From: Emydura subglobosa
Lineage: Eukaryota; Chordata; Testudines; Chelidae
DNA length: 64,000 bases
Reading direction: 5' to 3'
Assembly (NCBI GenBank): GCA_007922225.1
Contig: ML679954.1
Location: 20,140,912-20,204,911 of the forward strand
The notes below the pieces were generated by a model, which had not been told where the DNA came from, made no database searches, and was given only the letters and a program-made list of their open reading frames with translations. A program made the translations under genes and the position numbers. Below, piece after piece: positions 35,850 to 46,522 of this stretch; positions within the stretch are counted from its first letter, which is position 1; each line of letters starts with the position of its first letter.

Positions 35850-36010
35850 TTCCATTTAACAGCATATTGGGCTGCATTAGTAGGAGCATTGCCAGCAGAT
35901 CAAGGGAAGTGATTATTCTTCTCTCTTTGGCACTGGTGAGGCCGCATTTGGAATAGTTTTGGGCCCCACACTGCAGAAAGGATGTGGACAAATTGGAAGA
36001 GGCACATGTC
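35850..36010 (+). mobile_element. CR1 LINE reverse transcriptase fragment
   Basis: The + strand reads ALVRPHLE and then, after a stop, FWAPHCRKDVDKLE. This is the end of the palm/thumb part of CR1 RT (usually L-V-R-P-H-L-E-Y-C-V-Q-F-W). The DNA pieces gctgcattagtaggagcatt and agaaaggatgtggacaaatt are typical of reptile CR1 copies. Only about 160 bp remain, in the opposite orientation to the other CR1 copies here. Confidence 0.65.
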
Positions 36011-37427
36011 ATTGCCTAAAACATATGAACATGTGAGTTTGAACAATGTGGGTAGATGGGGGCTTTGCTGGGCATATGGGGGTGTGTGTATGAGAGATGC
36101 TTTAGTGATGAGGCAAGAAGCAAGGAAGTACCAGGCATAGCCACAGAAGCACTGGTGGCATGACCTTAAAAAAAAAGCTAAGAGCGCGAGCTTTTGGGTA
36201 CAGGATGGGCTGAATGAGGCTTGGAACTGTGAACAAAGAAATTATCTCATGTTGTGTTCAAGGAAACAGGATTTTGTACCTTCTTTGTAAACAAACAAGA
36301 TTGCATCAAAGAAATAACTGGTTCTGTCATCAATTTCTCCTCCAAACAGAAATAACCGGGCTACAGGCCCATGAATATTGGCTAGCTGCTTGGGTCAAAA
36401 AACGGGTAACAATGTTTATTTTTCTTGTACTGTGCATATCAAAGATGAGTAAAGCAAACCAGACATACTGCAGTCACCAATTTAAAGAGACAATTTGGCT
36501 GATTGAGAGATGTGGACTGTATAAAAGCAAAGGATTGTTGTATGACTATGTAATCCTTTAACCTATACAATTCTCTTTGATATGCCACTTAAATTTAAAG
36601 AACACATGCTGATCCAAGTAGTGATTTTTTTTTCATGGCATTTCTTTATACTGTTGCCAACAAAGATAATTGCATGTTTAGGTATTCTTCAGTGACATTT
36701 TTTGTATTAAAACTTCCAATCTCCTCTTTTGCTTCTCTTTCATCCCAAGCTCACTGACCTATAAAGGGAGGTATTCAGAAGAACAGCTTTAGATAGATTC
36801 ATGTTTGTTTTGAAATAGACGTCCCTGTCTTTCCAGGTAGCTGTTTTTGATAATGCAGTGCAAGCATTTAAATGTTTGCAACTTGAATCTACCTGCCAGG
36901 TTACCGGCATTATCTATGTTCACTTACCTCTTTGGACTAATGTCTCTTGGACATTTTTCTAACACAGAACAAGCTATTCGAATTTCTGCTATAACCCTTG
37001 TTTCTTTAGCTATGTTTATAGTAAACCACATCTTTTTGATTTCTCAAACTTGATGGGCCATAGGCATGGGCAGGCAGACTTACCCGTAATGGGACACGCC
37101 AAAGTAACTGTGTTAAACCTGTGTTATACCTAGGAAATGAGAGAATACGTCAGTTACTGAAAAACTGAGCCAAAATTACTTTTCCTCTGGACAGGCCTTT
37201 GTTTATTTAAACCCCCTCTCCATCTACGGAGTTTTTGAGCTAGTGAAGATATTACATATTATGTACGTTAGTTATTGTGTTGTACTATATCTTCTGACAC
37301 ATCATTGCATTTGTTGTTTCTCCTGTACTCATATTCCTGCTGGTTCCCTTTGCCACATGTAGCAACCTATTACAGGTAGACAGTGAAGATTAAAACCAAG
37401 ATCATCATCATTATCAAGGCTACAATT
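36011..37427. other. Intergenic, no recognised feature
   Basis: AT-rich. A continuous frame at 36214-36561 has no recognisable protein. No repeat family identified. Confidence 0.45.
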
Positions 37428-37596
37428 AAGCAAAGCACCTGAGCATGTGCCTGTCCTTAAACATCTGTTTTATGACCCCTGAACTTCATATAGGACTCCA
37501 GGACTCCATATAGACTTCTCATATTTGACCACAACAGGACTACTCATGTGCTTAAAGTAAAGCCCATGTGTCAGTGTTTTGCTGAATTGGGGCTCA
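37428..37596. repeat. Fold-back element, 'gcaaagcac' family
   Basis: The left arm gcaaagcacctgagcatgtg is mirrored by catgtgtcagtgttttgctg at the right. The centre has actactcatgtgcttaaag. It is a full but worn copy, about 170 bp, placed 50 bp before the DIRS element. Confidence 0.5.
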
Positions 37597-37865
37597 AAAA
37601 CAGAATGTGTCCATCGTTGACCTAAGTGAGCTGTCTGTGAATAAATTCTTATTCTTCTTTGAATAGTGTCCCTGTAGGTGCTCCATTGTAGGTATGTCTC
37701 CAGACTTCAAAAAGTACCTCAGCTGCTAGGAATCTACCCTAGTGGCTGATGGGCGTTCGCAGCGTGTTTGCTGCCTGAGAGAAAAGCACAATCCACAAAG
37801 GTGTGGTTGGTGCTAGCAACTAAACCCAAGTCCAGGAAAGACAGAGAGCTAAGGCTTAAACTTCT

Positions 37866-38720
37866 GCTCATGGGGTCGGCCATTCAACCCCCAGAGTCCT
37901 AGCATGAACTCTCACGGCAACCTCACTTAAGGCCACTAAGAAAAGGTCTGTGACTCCCCACAGCAAGCTCCAATTGAGACACAAATGATCCCTGGCTCCA
38001 CTGGGGCCGTTGGTGCCGATGGTGCTGAATCCACCGAATGCTGGTACCCAGGGCGTGCGTGGTACTGAGCTGACACAGCAAGTCAGGCCACCCAAAGACC
38101 CAATGGGCATGGGCAAAGAAACACCACTACCGTGGGGGCATGAAAGGCAGAGAAGATCAGCTCCGGTGATAGCTTCGTCGGCACAGACATCAGCACTGAA
38201 ACTGACCCTGATGCATGGGGCACTGACAGATTTGTCCGGTCAGGTCCACATCTCCGACTCCATCAGTGCAAGCCTCTCAGTACCAACATTCACCACCAGT
38301 ACTGACGTTATCCGCCCCCCTGGATTTCCTGTGCATGATGGATCTCTTGGCATCCGATACACCAGACTTGCCCCTACACAGCACCGGGACCCCAGCACCG
38401 AGCTCTCTCAGAGCCCTGGACTCGCTGACATCTACATTTATTTTCTGCACACTGCCTTTCTGTTTGTCGGAGTCAGAAAGCATGCGAGAGACTTTGGATT
38501 CCTACCACTCTTCTTATCCGTCCTATAGGACCCAATCTCACTATGAGCACCAGGCATATCATCCACCCAACCCTTAGCCTCCATAGTTTGGCCCTCAGTG
38601 GTACCAGTCACCAGCCCCCTACTCTCATCGGTGTGCATGCATGCCATGTGCTGGAGCCAGAACTGTTGAAAGTAGTGTCCGTTGACCTGCGGGCACACCT
38701 AGCATTGCCTACGTGGTATG
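37866..38720 (+). pseudogene. DIRS Gag-like region, broken
   Basis: The region is low-complexity, with repeated 'ggtgctg / ggcac / cagcacc' pieces that code for Ser, Pro, Thr and Gly. The longest frame is 38010-38528; a second frame (38266-38577) holds a Ser-rich stretch containing SESESMRETLDSYHSSYPSY. That pattern, Gly-Thr-Glu/Ser-rich followed by Tyr/Ser-rich, is like the first ORF of turtle DIRS elements. It is read across at least one frameshift. No zinc knuckle is visible. The assignment leans on position within the element. Confidence 0.45.
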
Positions 38721-38939
38721 TCCAAGGTCTTTATATGCCTGCACGGGTTGACACCCCCCCTGTTTCCTTTTACTGCCACATGGCTAGATTTAAAACTCCA
38801 TTTTCTCCTTATAAATCCTGCGTAGCAAGTAACTTTTTTATTAGAAATAGTTGTTAGCTTTTAGTCTTAGCATAGTTAGTGTAAAAAAAGAGAGAGGGGG
38901 GAGGGGGAACCACCTGAACAAACGGGTTTCCCTCCCCTC

Positions 38940-39464
38940 CATGAGTGCTGGCCTCTCTGAAATGGTGGCAGGACCTGACAAAAGTCTTGGTGGGCATACT
39001 GTTCCACCAACCTGAACCAGATACTACACTAGTGACATATTCATCCCTCATGGGTTGGGGAGCTTATGTGCAGTGCCGCGCGACACAAGGACTATGGTTC
39101 CCAGGGAGGCACAGATGCATATCAACATCCTAGAAATGAGAGTGGTCTTACGAGCTTGCCATGAACTCCTTCCTCTGCTCCAGGGCAGACATGTTCAGCT
39201 TCTAACGGACAATGTGTCGACAATTTGCTATATGAACAAACAAGGGGGAGCCAGAACCTTATCTCTCTGCCAGGAAGTGGTCCGCCTTTGGAACTGGTGT
39301 TTGATACACAGCATAACATTACACACTTACCTGGGACAGACAGTGTCCTTGCGGACAAACTGAGTTGCTCTTTCCATCTCTCTCACGAATGGGAGCTCCA
39401 TGACCCCATTCTCCATGACATCTTTCAACAGTGGGGAATCCCGACCTTTTTGCCTCGACAATGA
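38940..39464 (+). pseudogene. DIRS RNase H-like region, frameshifted
   Basis: Three frames together give the conserved blocks: LASLKWWQDLTK, then LVTYSSLMGWGAYV in the first; INILEMRVVLRACHEL and LLTDNVSTICYMNKQGG in the second; and ITHLPGTDSVLADKLS in the third. In DIRS elements these correspond to W-W-x-D, L-V-T-D-A-S-L-x-G-W-G, L-E-L-R-A, T-D-N-T-T-x-x-Y-I-N-K-Q-G-G and P-G-x-x-N-x-L-A-D-x-L-S. The Asp of the first block is replaced (T-Y-S-S for T-D-A-S), so a catalytic residue is lost. Two frameshifts lie between about 39100 and 39320. Confidence 0.7.
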
Positions 39465-39899
39465 ACAACAAGTTCTCTGTCTTCTGCTCCAGAGGTTCTC
39501 TGGGAAAGGGATCGATGAAGGATGCCTTCCTCATCCAATGGACATCGGACCTCTGATATGCCTTCCCACCCATTCCGCTAATTCCTTGGGTGCTCCACAA
39601 ACTGAAACAAGACCGGGCACAGGTCATACTCATAGTCCCATCATGGCCCAGACAACACCTGTACTCGGACCTGCTACACCTCTCCATACGCCCCTCTATC
39701 TCCCTTCCCCTCCTACTGAATCTTGTCACACAGTAACAAGGACATGTTCAACACCCCAATCCACCCCACAGTATGGTTTTTGCATGGGGCTCACGAATAG
39801 ATAATGCCTGTTCCTCCACAGCACAACAGATACTTATGCACAGCTGACTCCTGGCAACCAGAGCCTGTTATCAAACTAAGTAGTGGCGATTCACTCAAT

Positions 39900-40835
39900 G
39901 GGCTTTGAACAATCACAATCTTTTACCCAGCATGTCCATTCTGAGAGTCCTAGACTACCTCCTCCACCTACAACAATCTGGCCTTGCGCACTCTTCCATA
40001 AAAGTTCATCTGGTAGCCATTAGTACTATCCTCCTGCCAGTGGATGGATTCTCTGTCTTTAGCCATCTGACTGTCACTAGATTTTTATGAGGCTTGCTTA
40101 ATTTGTTCCCAGCCATAAGAAGCCCCACCTCTGCCTGGGACCTTAATCTAGTCCTTTCCGCACTCACGAAGCCACCCTTTGAACCCTTATCTTCCTGTTC
40201 CCTTACTCACCTGCCTATGAAAGTGGTCTTCCTTGTGGCTCTTACCTCAGTTCGTCTGGTTAGTGAGCTAGCGGCCATGATGGCAGACCCCCTCTTTACT
40301 TTCTTCCACAAGGACAAAGTCTATTTCCGTCTTCACCCTAAATTCCTTCCTAAGGTAGAGTCTCAGTTTCACCTTAACCAGGTTATCCACCTTTCTGTTT
40401 TCTACCCCAAACCTCACTCTTCCAGCAGGGAGAGAATCCTACACTCACTCAACATTAGATGGGCACTGGCCTTTTAACTTCAATGCATTCATCCCTTCAG
40501 GACATTGCAAAAACTCTTTGTGGCTATAGCGGACCACAGCAAGGGACATGCGCTCTTCCCAGCGTATCTCCTACTGGATTGTTCACTGCATCGCGGAGTA
40601 CTACTCCCTTTCTAACCTTCAACTCCCACTGAGTAGCAGGGCACACTCCACAAGGGCACAGGCGGCTACTACAGACTTCCTTGCTGATGTCCCTTGGCAG
40701 GACATTTGTAAAGCAGCAACATGGACATCCATGCATACATTCACGGCTCACTATGTATTGACTAACACTATCTCAATTGATACACCTGTGGGTACTGCAG
40801 TCCTGCAAACTTTAGCTTCTACAGAGCCCTAGCCC
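39900..40835 (+). pseudogene. DIRS tyrosine recombinase, broken
   Basis: This enzyme would insert the circular DNA copy of the element by site-specific recombination. The N-terminal part (SILRVLDYLLHLQQSGLA, about 39931-39985) continues after a TGA at 40088 into 40094-40477. Box I reads LTSVRLVSELAAM, with the catalytic Arg at 40253-40255. The C-terminal part is in another frame (40548-40832) and reads HSTRAQAAT, the His-x-x-Arg motif at 40644-40655, then HTFTAHYVL with the candidate nucleophile Tyr at 40752-40754. All four signature residues are still readable, but an in-frame stop and a frameshift prevent an intact protein. Confidence 0.7.
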
Positions 40836-40905
40836 CACCTCTATTTTGATTACTGCTTGCTACGCTTCCTGCGGTGAAATCCTCATAGGGACATCACTCG
40901 AAGAA

Positions 40906-41185
40906 GATGGGGAGGTTACTTACTGTAACTGATGGTTCTTCGAGATGTGTGGGCTCTATCTAGATTCTAATCCGCCCCTCCACCCCCTCTGCTTAGGGCT
41001 CGATGCCTAGGAGTAAGAGGAAACTAAGGGGGTGTTGACCCGTGCAGACATATAAGACCTCGAACATATCACGTGGGCAACAGTTCTGGCTTTGGCATAT
41101 GGTGCACATATGCACCCTCAGTTGAATCCAAGTAGGAACCACACATCTCGAAGAACCATCAGTTACAGTAAGTAACTTCCCCATC
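40906..41185. repeat. 280-bp unit with 47-bp terminal inverted repeats (unit 1)
   Basis: The ends at 40906-40952 and 41139-41185 are inverted copies matching at 46 of 47 positions; the core is tgatggttcttcgagatgtg. The interior has no coding capacity. The core motif is related to the ends of the DIRS element that abuts it on the left, so this unit is likely a DIRS terminal or internal complementary region, or a non-autonomous derivative. A diverged copy in the same orientation is at 43052-43340. Confidence 0.8.
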
Positions 41186-42015
41186 TGGTGCCTGCTCAAG
41201 TGTGTCACCCCTGCTGCAGCCACCCTATCGGTTGTCTTAGACTACCTTTTGGCTTTAAAGAAGTCGAGACTCTATCAGTTCGCTGAAGATTTATCTGGCA
41301 GCAATTGCAATCTTCTATCAACAGGTAGAAGGAAACTCACTCTTCTCCTACCTGACTACGAAGCAGTTTCTTAAGGGCATAGCAAATGTCTTCACACATC
41401 TCAGGCTCTCCACCCCACAATGGGACCTCAATCTAGTGTTAAAAGGACTGACTAGACCCCCATATGACCCTATGGCCATGTGTTCACTGGCTCACCTTTC
41501 CAGGAAGACAGCATTCCTAATCTCCATCACCTCTGCCAGAAGGATAGAAGAGATAGTGCTTTGATGGTGCATCTCCCTGTTATGGTGTTATTCCTGGACA
41601 AGGTTACACTTACACCATATCCAACATTAATTCCCAAGTGACTTCTGCATTTCATATAAATCAGCTTATTCAGCTTCCAGTCTTTTATCCCAAACCTCAT
41701 GAAGATAATAGGAAAGCCATCCTCCATATGCTTGACATGAGAAGAGCCTTGACCTTCTATTTAGACAGGACAAAGGCTTTCAGGAAATCCCTGAGACTTT
41801 TTCTATCGGTTGCAGATAGATCAAAAGGTACAGCGATCTCAGTGCAGAGACTCTTTAAGTGGCTGTATTAAACTCTGCTACCAATTGCGTAACATAGCTC
41901 CTCCATCCACAATATGCACGCATTCTAAGCGATTGGTCTCCTCATCTGTCGCCTTCTCCAAGGGTATCCCTATATCATAAATCTTCAGAATGGCTACCTG
42001 GGTGTTTGTGCATAT
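41186..42015 (+). pseudogene. Second DIRS tyrosine recombinase relic
   Basis: This is a separate, more decayed recombinase in the + strand. About 41240 it reads LDYLLALKKS (compare LDYLLHLQQS in the first copy). Around 41520 it reads ITSARRIEE, the box I Arg region. At 41638-41868 a clean frame gives INQLIQLPVFYPKPHEDNR and LDMRRALTFYLDRTKAFRKS, co-linear with the first copy's LNQVIHLSVFYPKPHSSSR. Near 41985 it has ATWVFVHM, the worn tyrosine block. It differs enough from the first copy to represent a second DIRS lineage or a much older insertion. Confidence 0.65.
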
Positions 42016-42875
42016 GTAGCAAGGGAGTGTAGCCTCCCTCTGAGACGGACAGGGAGGACACCCTACCTGCCTCCCTGGTGGGCGGAACCAGAAAAGCCAC
42101 GCCCATCCTGCCAGAAGCAGAGGGGCGGGACAGGAAGTATAAAGGGAGAGCCCATCAGCTTAGTGGGTCTCGAGCTGCCAGGGATGAAGGATATCTCCCC
42201 ATCACCACTGGAGCTGCCTGCTACCAGGGACCCCAAGGAGCTGCTGTAGCTGCCTGCCTCCAGAGCCCCTGAGAAACTGCTGGGGCTGCCACTAGTTGTC
42301 TGCTCCGAGGAGACCAATGACAACACTGAAAGCCAGGCACCCTATGGTGAGGCGGTAGGAAGTAGTCCATGGAAAGCAGACGATAGTCTGACTGTGTTGT
42401 GACCTGGTACTCGGTCAGTGTGTTTTAGATGGGACCCCGCTGATCCAATGCTGGAACTTTCCGCCACTGTGAGGACCCTGGGCTGGGACGTGGTGGACTT
42501 GGGCATGCCCATATCCCTCTATCCCTCTGCCATCTGCCCTGGGATGGCAGCAACCCCCAACTTGAGCCTTAGACTACAGAGGTGCTCAAATTCCTGCCTT
42601 TGGCACCCTGCCTGACGATCTGGGTCTATAGTCTCTTTGCCTGCTGTGGGCTACAAACTGCTTGCCCTGCCTGAGGGCCTGGGGCTATGGACTGTTTGTC
42701 TGCCCCGCCCTGCCTGAGGGCCCAGGCCATAGACCTATTTGCCCTTCCCAGCCTGCAGGATAGGGCACTGAGACAGCTAATTCCCCCATTTTCAAACCTG
42801 TCTCTTCAGGTGACGCAGCGAGGGGGCATGGCCTCCCGCCCAGACGGACAGGGAGAGGTGGCTATGGCCCTTATA
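42016..42875 (+). mobile_element. LTR-like unit with internal minisatellite-like units
   Basis: Both ends share a direct repeat of about 27 bp: gcctccctctgagacggaca at 42032 and gcctcccgcccagacggaca at 42831, each continuing with ggga. After the left repeat there is a GC box (aggggcggga at 42121) and a TATA box (tataaag at 42138), an LTR-promoter layout. The second half (42600-42770) has loose tandem units of 'ctgcctgagggcctggggct' type. I recognise the family from turtle DNA, possibly a Gypsy-type solo LTR, without certainty. It interrupts the second DIRS relic. Confidence 0.4.
42121..42150 (+). promoter_or_regulatory. GC box and TATA box of the LTR-like unit
   Basis: aggggcggga, then an Ets-type aggaagt, then tataaag within 25 bp. 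This is a compact RNA polymerase II core promoter arrangement. Activity is not implied. Confidence 0.4.
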
Positions 42876-43017
42876 GCATACCTTTGCAGAACACTATGCC
42901 ATCCTGGGGGACTCGGCCATGGACGCCAAATTTGCTGCTGCAGTACTATCATCTGTTTCAAAATTAACTCCAAAATCCCAGCTGCCAGTGGTGGGCACTG
43001 CTCGGGAGTCACCTACT

Positions 43018-43042
43018 TGAAGAAGAAGAAGAAGAGGAAGAA
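43018..43042 (+). repeat. (GAA)n tract
   Basis: Short run of GAA units immediately before the second TIR unit. Confidence 0.85.
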
Positions 43043-43051
43043 ATTAGTCAC

Positions 43052-43340
43052 CTAGTGCAGTAATGATGGTTCTTTGAGATATGTCCCCCGTGGATGCTCT
43101 ACAACCTGTCGTCCTCCCCCTTACTTCAGAGTTCTAGTAGTTGACTCTGCAGTAGGGAAGAAACTGAGGAGGGAATGCCCAGCATGCTGGCTGGCCTTGT
43201 GGCAGGTGGGGAGTGACGCATGCACAGGCGGGACAGACTGCTACCCAAGTTTTCCTATTAGCAGCATGGGGGCACAGACACGCTTACAGTGGAACAGCCA
43301 TAGGGACACGCATCTCGAAGAACCATTGTTACTACACAAG
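43052..43340. repeat. 289-bp unit with terminal inverted repeats (unit 2)
   Basis: The left end ctagtgcagtaatgatggtt continues into tctttgagatatgtcccc. It is mirrored at the right by gggacacgcatctcgaagaa followed by ccattgttactacacaag. The interior shares pieces with unit 1 (aagaaactgagg against aggaaactaagg) in the same orientation, so the two units are diverged direct copies. They flank 41186-43051. Confidence 0.7.
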
Positions 43341-45000
43341 GTGAGTAACTTCATTTCCAATCTCTATAGGACAACGTGATTGCAAACACTTAGCATATTA
43401 CTTATTCAAACTATCTGTCTCAAGTCCCCACCGGGCCTACCACTTCATAATAAACCTGCCACAGGATACCAGTGGGGATATAATGTGTGGATCTGAGCAC
43501 TGAAAGCACAAGGTCTTACCACTCCTGCTAAAAAATCATCCCACTTTGAATATGCAACATGCTTCCTCCTGTACACGGGCCAGGTACATGGAGGTAGACA
43601 CCCTCACACGAAGCTGCACCGTTGGCTGCTTCGACTCCAAAGGAGCTCTTCTCTCAGCCTCAGCTTATTGTGTAAGCCGTGCAGTTGAGTAGTCCCTCTC
43701 CTGTGCACCTCCCAAGGTCTTCAAGGTATGGCTAGAATCTAGCCATTAATGAGTGTGTGTGATACACATACATACCCCTCTCCTCTTTGTATGTGTATTT
43801 ATCTGTCATTAAGCCTGCTGAAAATCAATGCCCAAAATATACTGTTTCTTTAAAATGTTGTTGGCAGGTAGAGCACTCCCAGCAGACCCCACGTTATGCT
43901 ACAATATTAGGATTAGAAAACCGTTTGGCCCAGTAAAAAACTGATTTTGTAGTCTTTTTGTACTGATAAAATTTCTTCTGGCACTGAACTCCCACTGTCA
44001 AAAATACTATAACCTTTTACAAGTTAGCAAAAGATGAAAATGTTACTAGATATTAAATTCAAGAAATCAGTTAACTAGATATTAAATTCAAGAAATCAGC
44101 TACTGTTTTCAGATAGGTAGGTTTCCACTGTTTGGTAATTCTCCCCAACGCCCCCACCCCCTCAAAAAAAAGAAAACCAAAAAAACAAAGCAAAACAAAA
44201 CAAAAAACAATTCAGCTCAAGAATGAATAGTGTAGTGCTCTCAGATTCTGTGGATTTGGTAGTATGAGTCTCCCAAGATAGGCTTTTGTGAATCACTTGG
44301 TGCATACAAACTAAACAAATATCTGGTGGGTTCACAAAAGTTCTTCATCAAAAAAAAGCCTTTACTTACCTGTATTTTGCTGTTAAATGCACGTACAATA
44401 GTCAGAAATGAAACTGCCAATAACTGACTTTGACATACTACAAATCTGTTAATAGTGATCCTTTCCATGTGACCTTATCAGGCAGTCTTGCCTTGGGCAG
44501 TGCTATTACAGTTCTGTTATTTTGCCATGACGCTTTTCTCAGCTATAACATGACTCCATTATGTAAAAGGTTTCTTCCTGTGACTCTGATCAGCTCTATT
44601 GCTTTTTACACATACCAAGAACTTTCAGACATTAGTAAGATTAGTAGCTCAGCAGACAAACAGAAAATGGAAGAGAAGAATAGTAGTTGTGAATACATGT
44701 ATCAAATAAGTCTGGCCCAATATTTTTATGGCCCTTTTGATTGATTGCATTGGACAACATGCACACAGCATTTTTCATCTCTATCCCAGAAGGATTGTTA
44801 CTGTGGTTCTCACCTTAGCTTCTGCACAGAATATTACTTTGATACTGTAATAGCTTTAGAAAAGCTCTCTTTTGATGTCAAGGGCTGTATAGAACTGTTC
44901 TTTTGATTAAGAAACACTTAAGTAGTTGAAAAACCTAACAATAGATAACGAAACAAAAAATGATTTGTCAATTGTGCTTTATTAAACTAGGTCTATAGGA
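43341..45000. other. Intergenic, simple-sequence only
   Basis: Contains a 29-bp-period tandem duplication (listed) and an A-rich (AAAAC) tract at about 44164-44209. No exon or known repeat family recognised. Confidence 0.5.
44045..44099 (+). repeat. Tandem duplication, period 29 bp
   Basis: actagatattaaattcaaga followed by aatcag occurs twice, identical over 26 bases, with three bases between. The lack of divergence indicates a recent slippage or repair event. Confidence 0.95.
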
Positions 45001-45006
45001 GACATG

Positions 45007-45008
<2 letters not shown>

Positions 45009-45057
<49 letters not shown>

Positions 45058-45058
45058 T
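45009..45058 (+). repeat. (GT)n(GA)n compound microsatellite
   Basis: A GT run passes directly into a GA run. A T run of 20 bases follows at 45110-45129. Confidence 0.95.
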
Positions 45059-45129
45059 CAGACATTTACACAGTACATTTACCTGTGACTTCAGTAACCT
45101 GGACTCTGGTTTTTTTTTTTTTTTTTTTT

Positions 45130-46403
45130 CCCCTCACATCCATCCCAGGAACCCCCGTATTAAGTATTTTGCAGTTTGAACAATCTGGCCACAGTCACTG
45201 TAGTCCTCCTTTCCCTATTGTCAAGGATTTATTATGTACAATTTCATTTTGAAACCTAGCTTCCCTATGCTCGGAAAGTTGCCCATTGCCAGCAATGGGT
45301 GCAGCTGAACTGGTGCCAAACATAATTTAACTGCAATACTAGAGCAGGACAAACTACCTTCAACACCATGTCAGAAAACCATGGTTAAAACCTGCGATAT
45401 TACTAAAATAATGGTTTGTCCTGGCCTACAGTTGTAGTTGTGAGCATTTTTCTTAACATAAATCAGAAGAAGAACTGAGCTTTGTGATTTTCAACTTAAG
45501 ATGACTTAAAAATGACAGACTCAAACTAGGCAGCTTTTAACATGAGAACATTATTAATGAAAGTTACCCAATCAATAGAACTGATCTTGGAGGCTGATAT
45601 TATGTTATACAGGGGATAGTTGTGGATAATTATGGAGACACCGTAGTAACTCCACATAGTTTTGTGTTGGGATTTGCATAGAAATCATGGATTCAGCCTC
45701 TTACTACATAATAAAAATAATACATTCTCCCCAAAGTGAGTTTTAGTTCAATACACCCGCGTACATATAAATATTGCAAATATGACCATTTTAATGATAA
45801 AAATGGATATGGAAATGGATATGTGTACAACTCTTATAAGAACACTTATAAGGAGAGGAAAACTGTATGGGACAGCCTAAGTGAGTGAGAAAACAAGGGA
45901 CAGTGGGTGTCTACCTAGAGTTATTGCAGGAGTTGAGGTTTGACTGAGTGCCTGAGGAGCTGAACTGCTCTAGAGCAGGGCTGTGGAAACGGGAGAGCCA
46001 GTGAAATAATTGTATTGGCTCTGTTGAAAATTTTATGTCTGGCAGTGAAAGTTTTACTGATGCTCAAGCTTTAGCCACTCAGTGCTCAAAGCTTGTGAGG
46101 CTGCTTGACTCCTGCTGCTTCACAGGAAAAGCTTTAAGTGGCAGAGAGAGGAAGTCAGAGCATCAGTTAAAGCTTTGTGTGCTAGGCATGCAAAGATTTA
46201 AGTGGAGGGGATGTTATTTGACGGTCTCCTCTGCCCCATTCTCGGGACAGTCCCTGAATCAGTTTCCAGACCAGGGGTCTTAGGTCCCAAAATTAGATAT
46301 ACCAAAAATGTTTAAATTAGGACATTCCAGCACACAAATCTTCCCTGACTTTGATGTGACCTTTCTCAACTGTATTTTTTTTAGTAATGCAAACAGTCTG
46401 GGT
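45130..46403. other. Intergenic, no recognised feature
   Basis: No exon, repeat family or motif that I can support. Confidence 0.5.
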
Positions 46404-46522
46404 GAGATTTTGAAAAGCATTCAATGCTGGCTCTATGACACTCCCATTGAAGACAGTGGTTAAACTCCCATTGACTATAGTGGGAGAAAACTTAGGCCAG
46501 GGCTGAGTGCTTTTGAATGACT
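46404..46522. repeat. Fold-back element, 'gattttgaaaag' family
   Basis: The left gagattttgaaaagcattca is mirrored by gagtgcttttgaatgactcc at the right, with actcccattgaa and actcccattgac in the centre. Typical reptile palindromic repeat. Confidence 0.5.

Larger units (their letters stand above)
37646..40908 (+). mobile_element. DIRS-type tyrosine-recombinase retrotransposon, decayed and internally deleted
   Basis: The element has matching inverted ends. The left end is attcttctttgaatagtgtc at 37651. The right end, cctcatagggacatcactcg at 40881 followed by aagaaga, reverses to a close match of it. Inside, in order on the + strand, are a Gag-like Ser/Pro/Thr-rich region (37866-38720), an RNase H-like region (38940-39464), a post-RNase H linker region (39470-39800) and a tyrosine recombinase (39900-40835). 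This order and the use of a recombinase in place of an integrase define DIRS elements. The reverse transcriptase proper is missing between 38720 and 38940, so the copy is deleted as well as full of frameshifts. It cannot be autonomous. Confidence 0.7.

Noticed and set aside
36214..36561. 115-codon open frame on the + strand
   Set aside because: No similarity to any family that I know; no flanking signals. Likely chance.
39319..39729. 136-codon minus-strand open frame
   Set aside because: It is the antisense of the DIRS RNase H and linker region, which has clear sense-strand matches.
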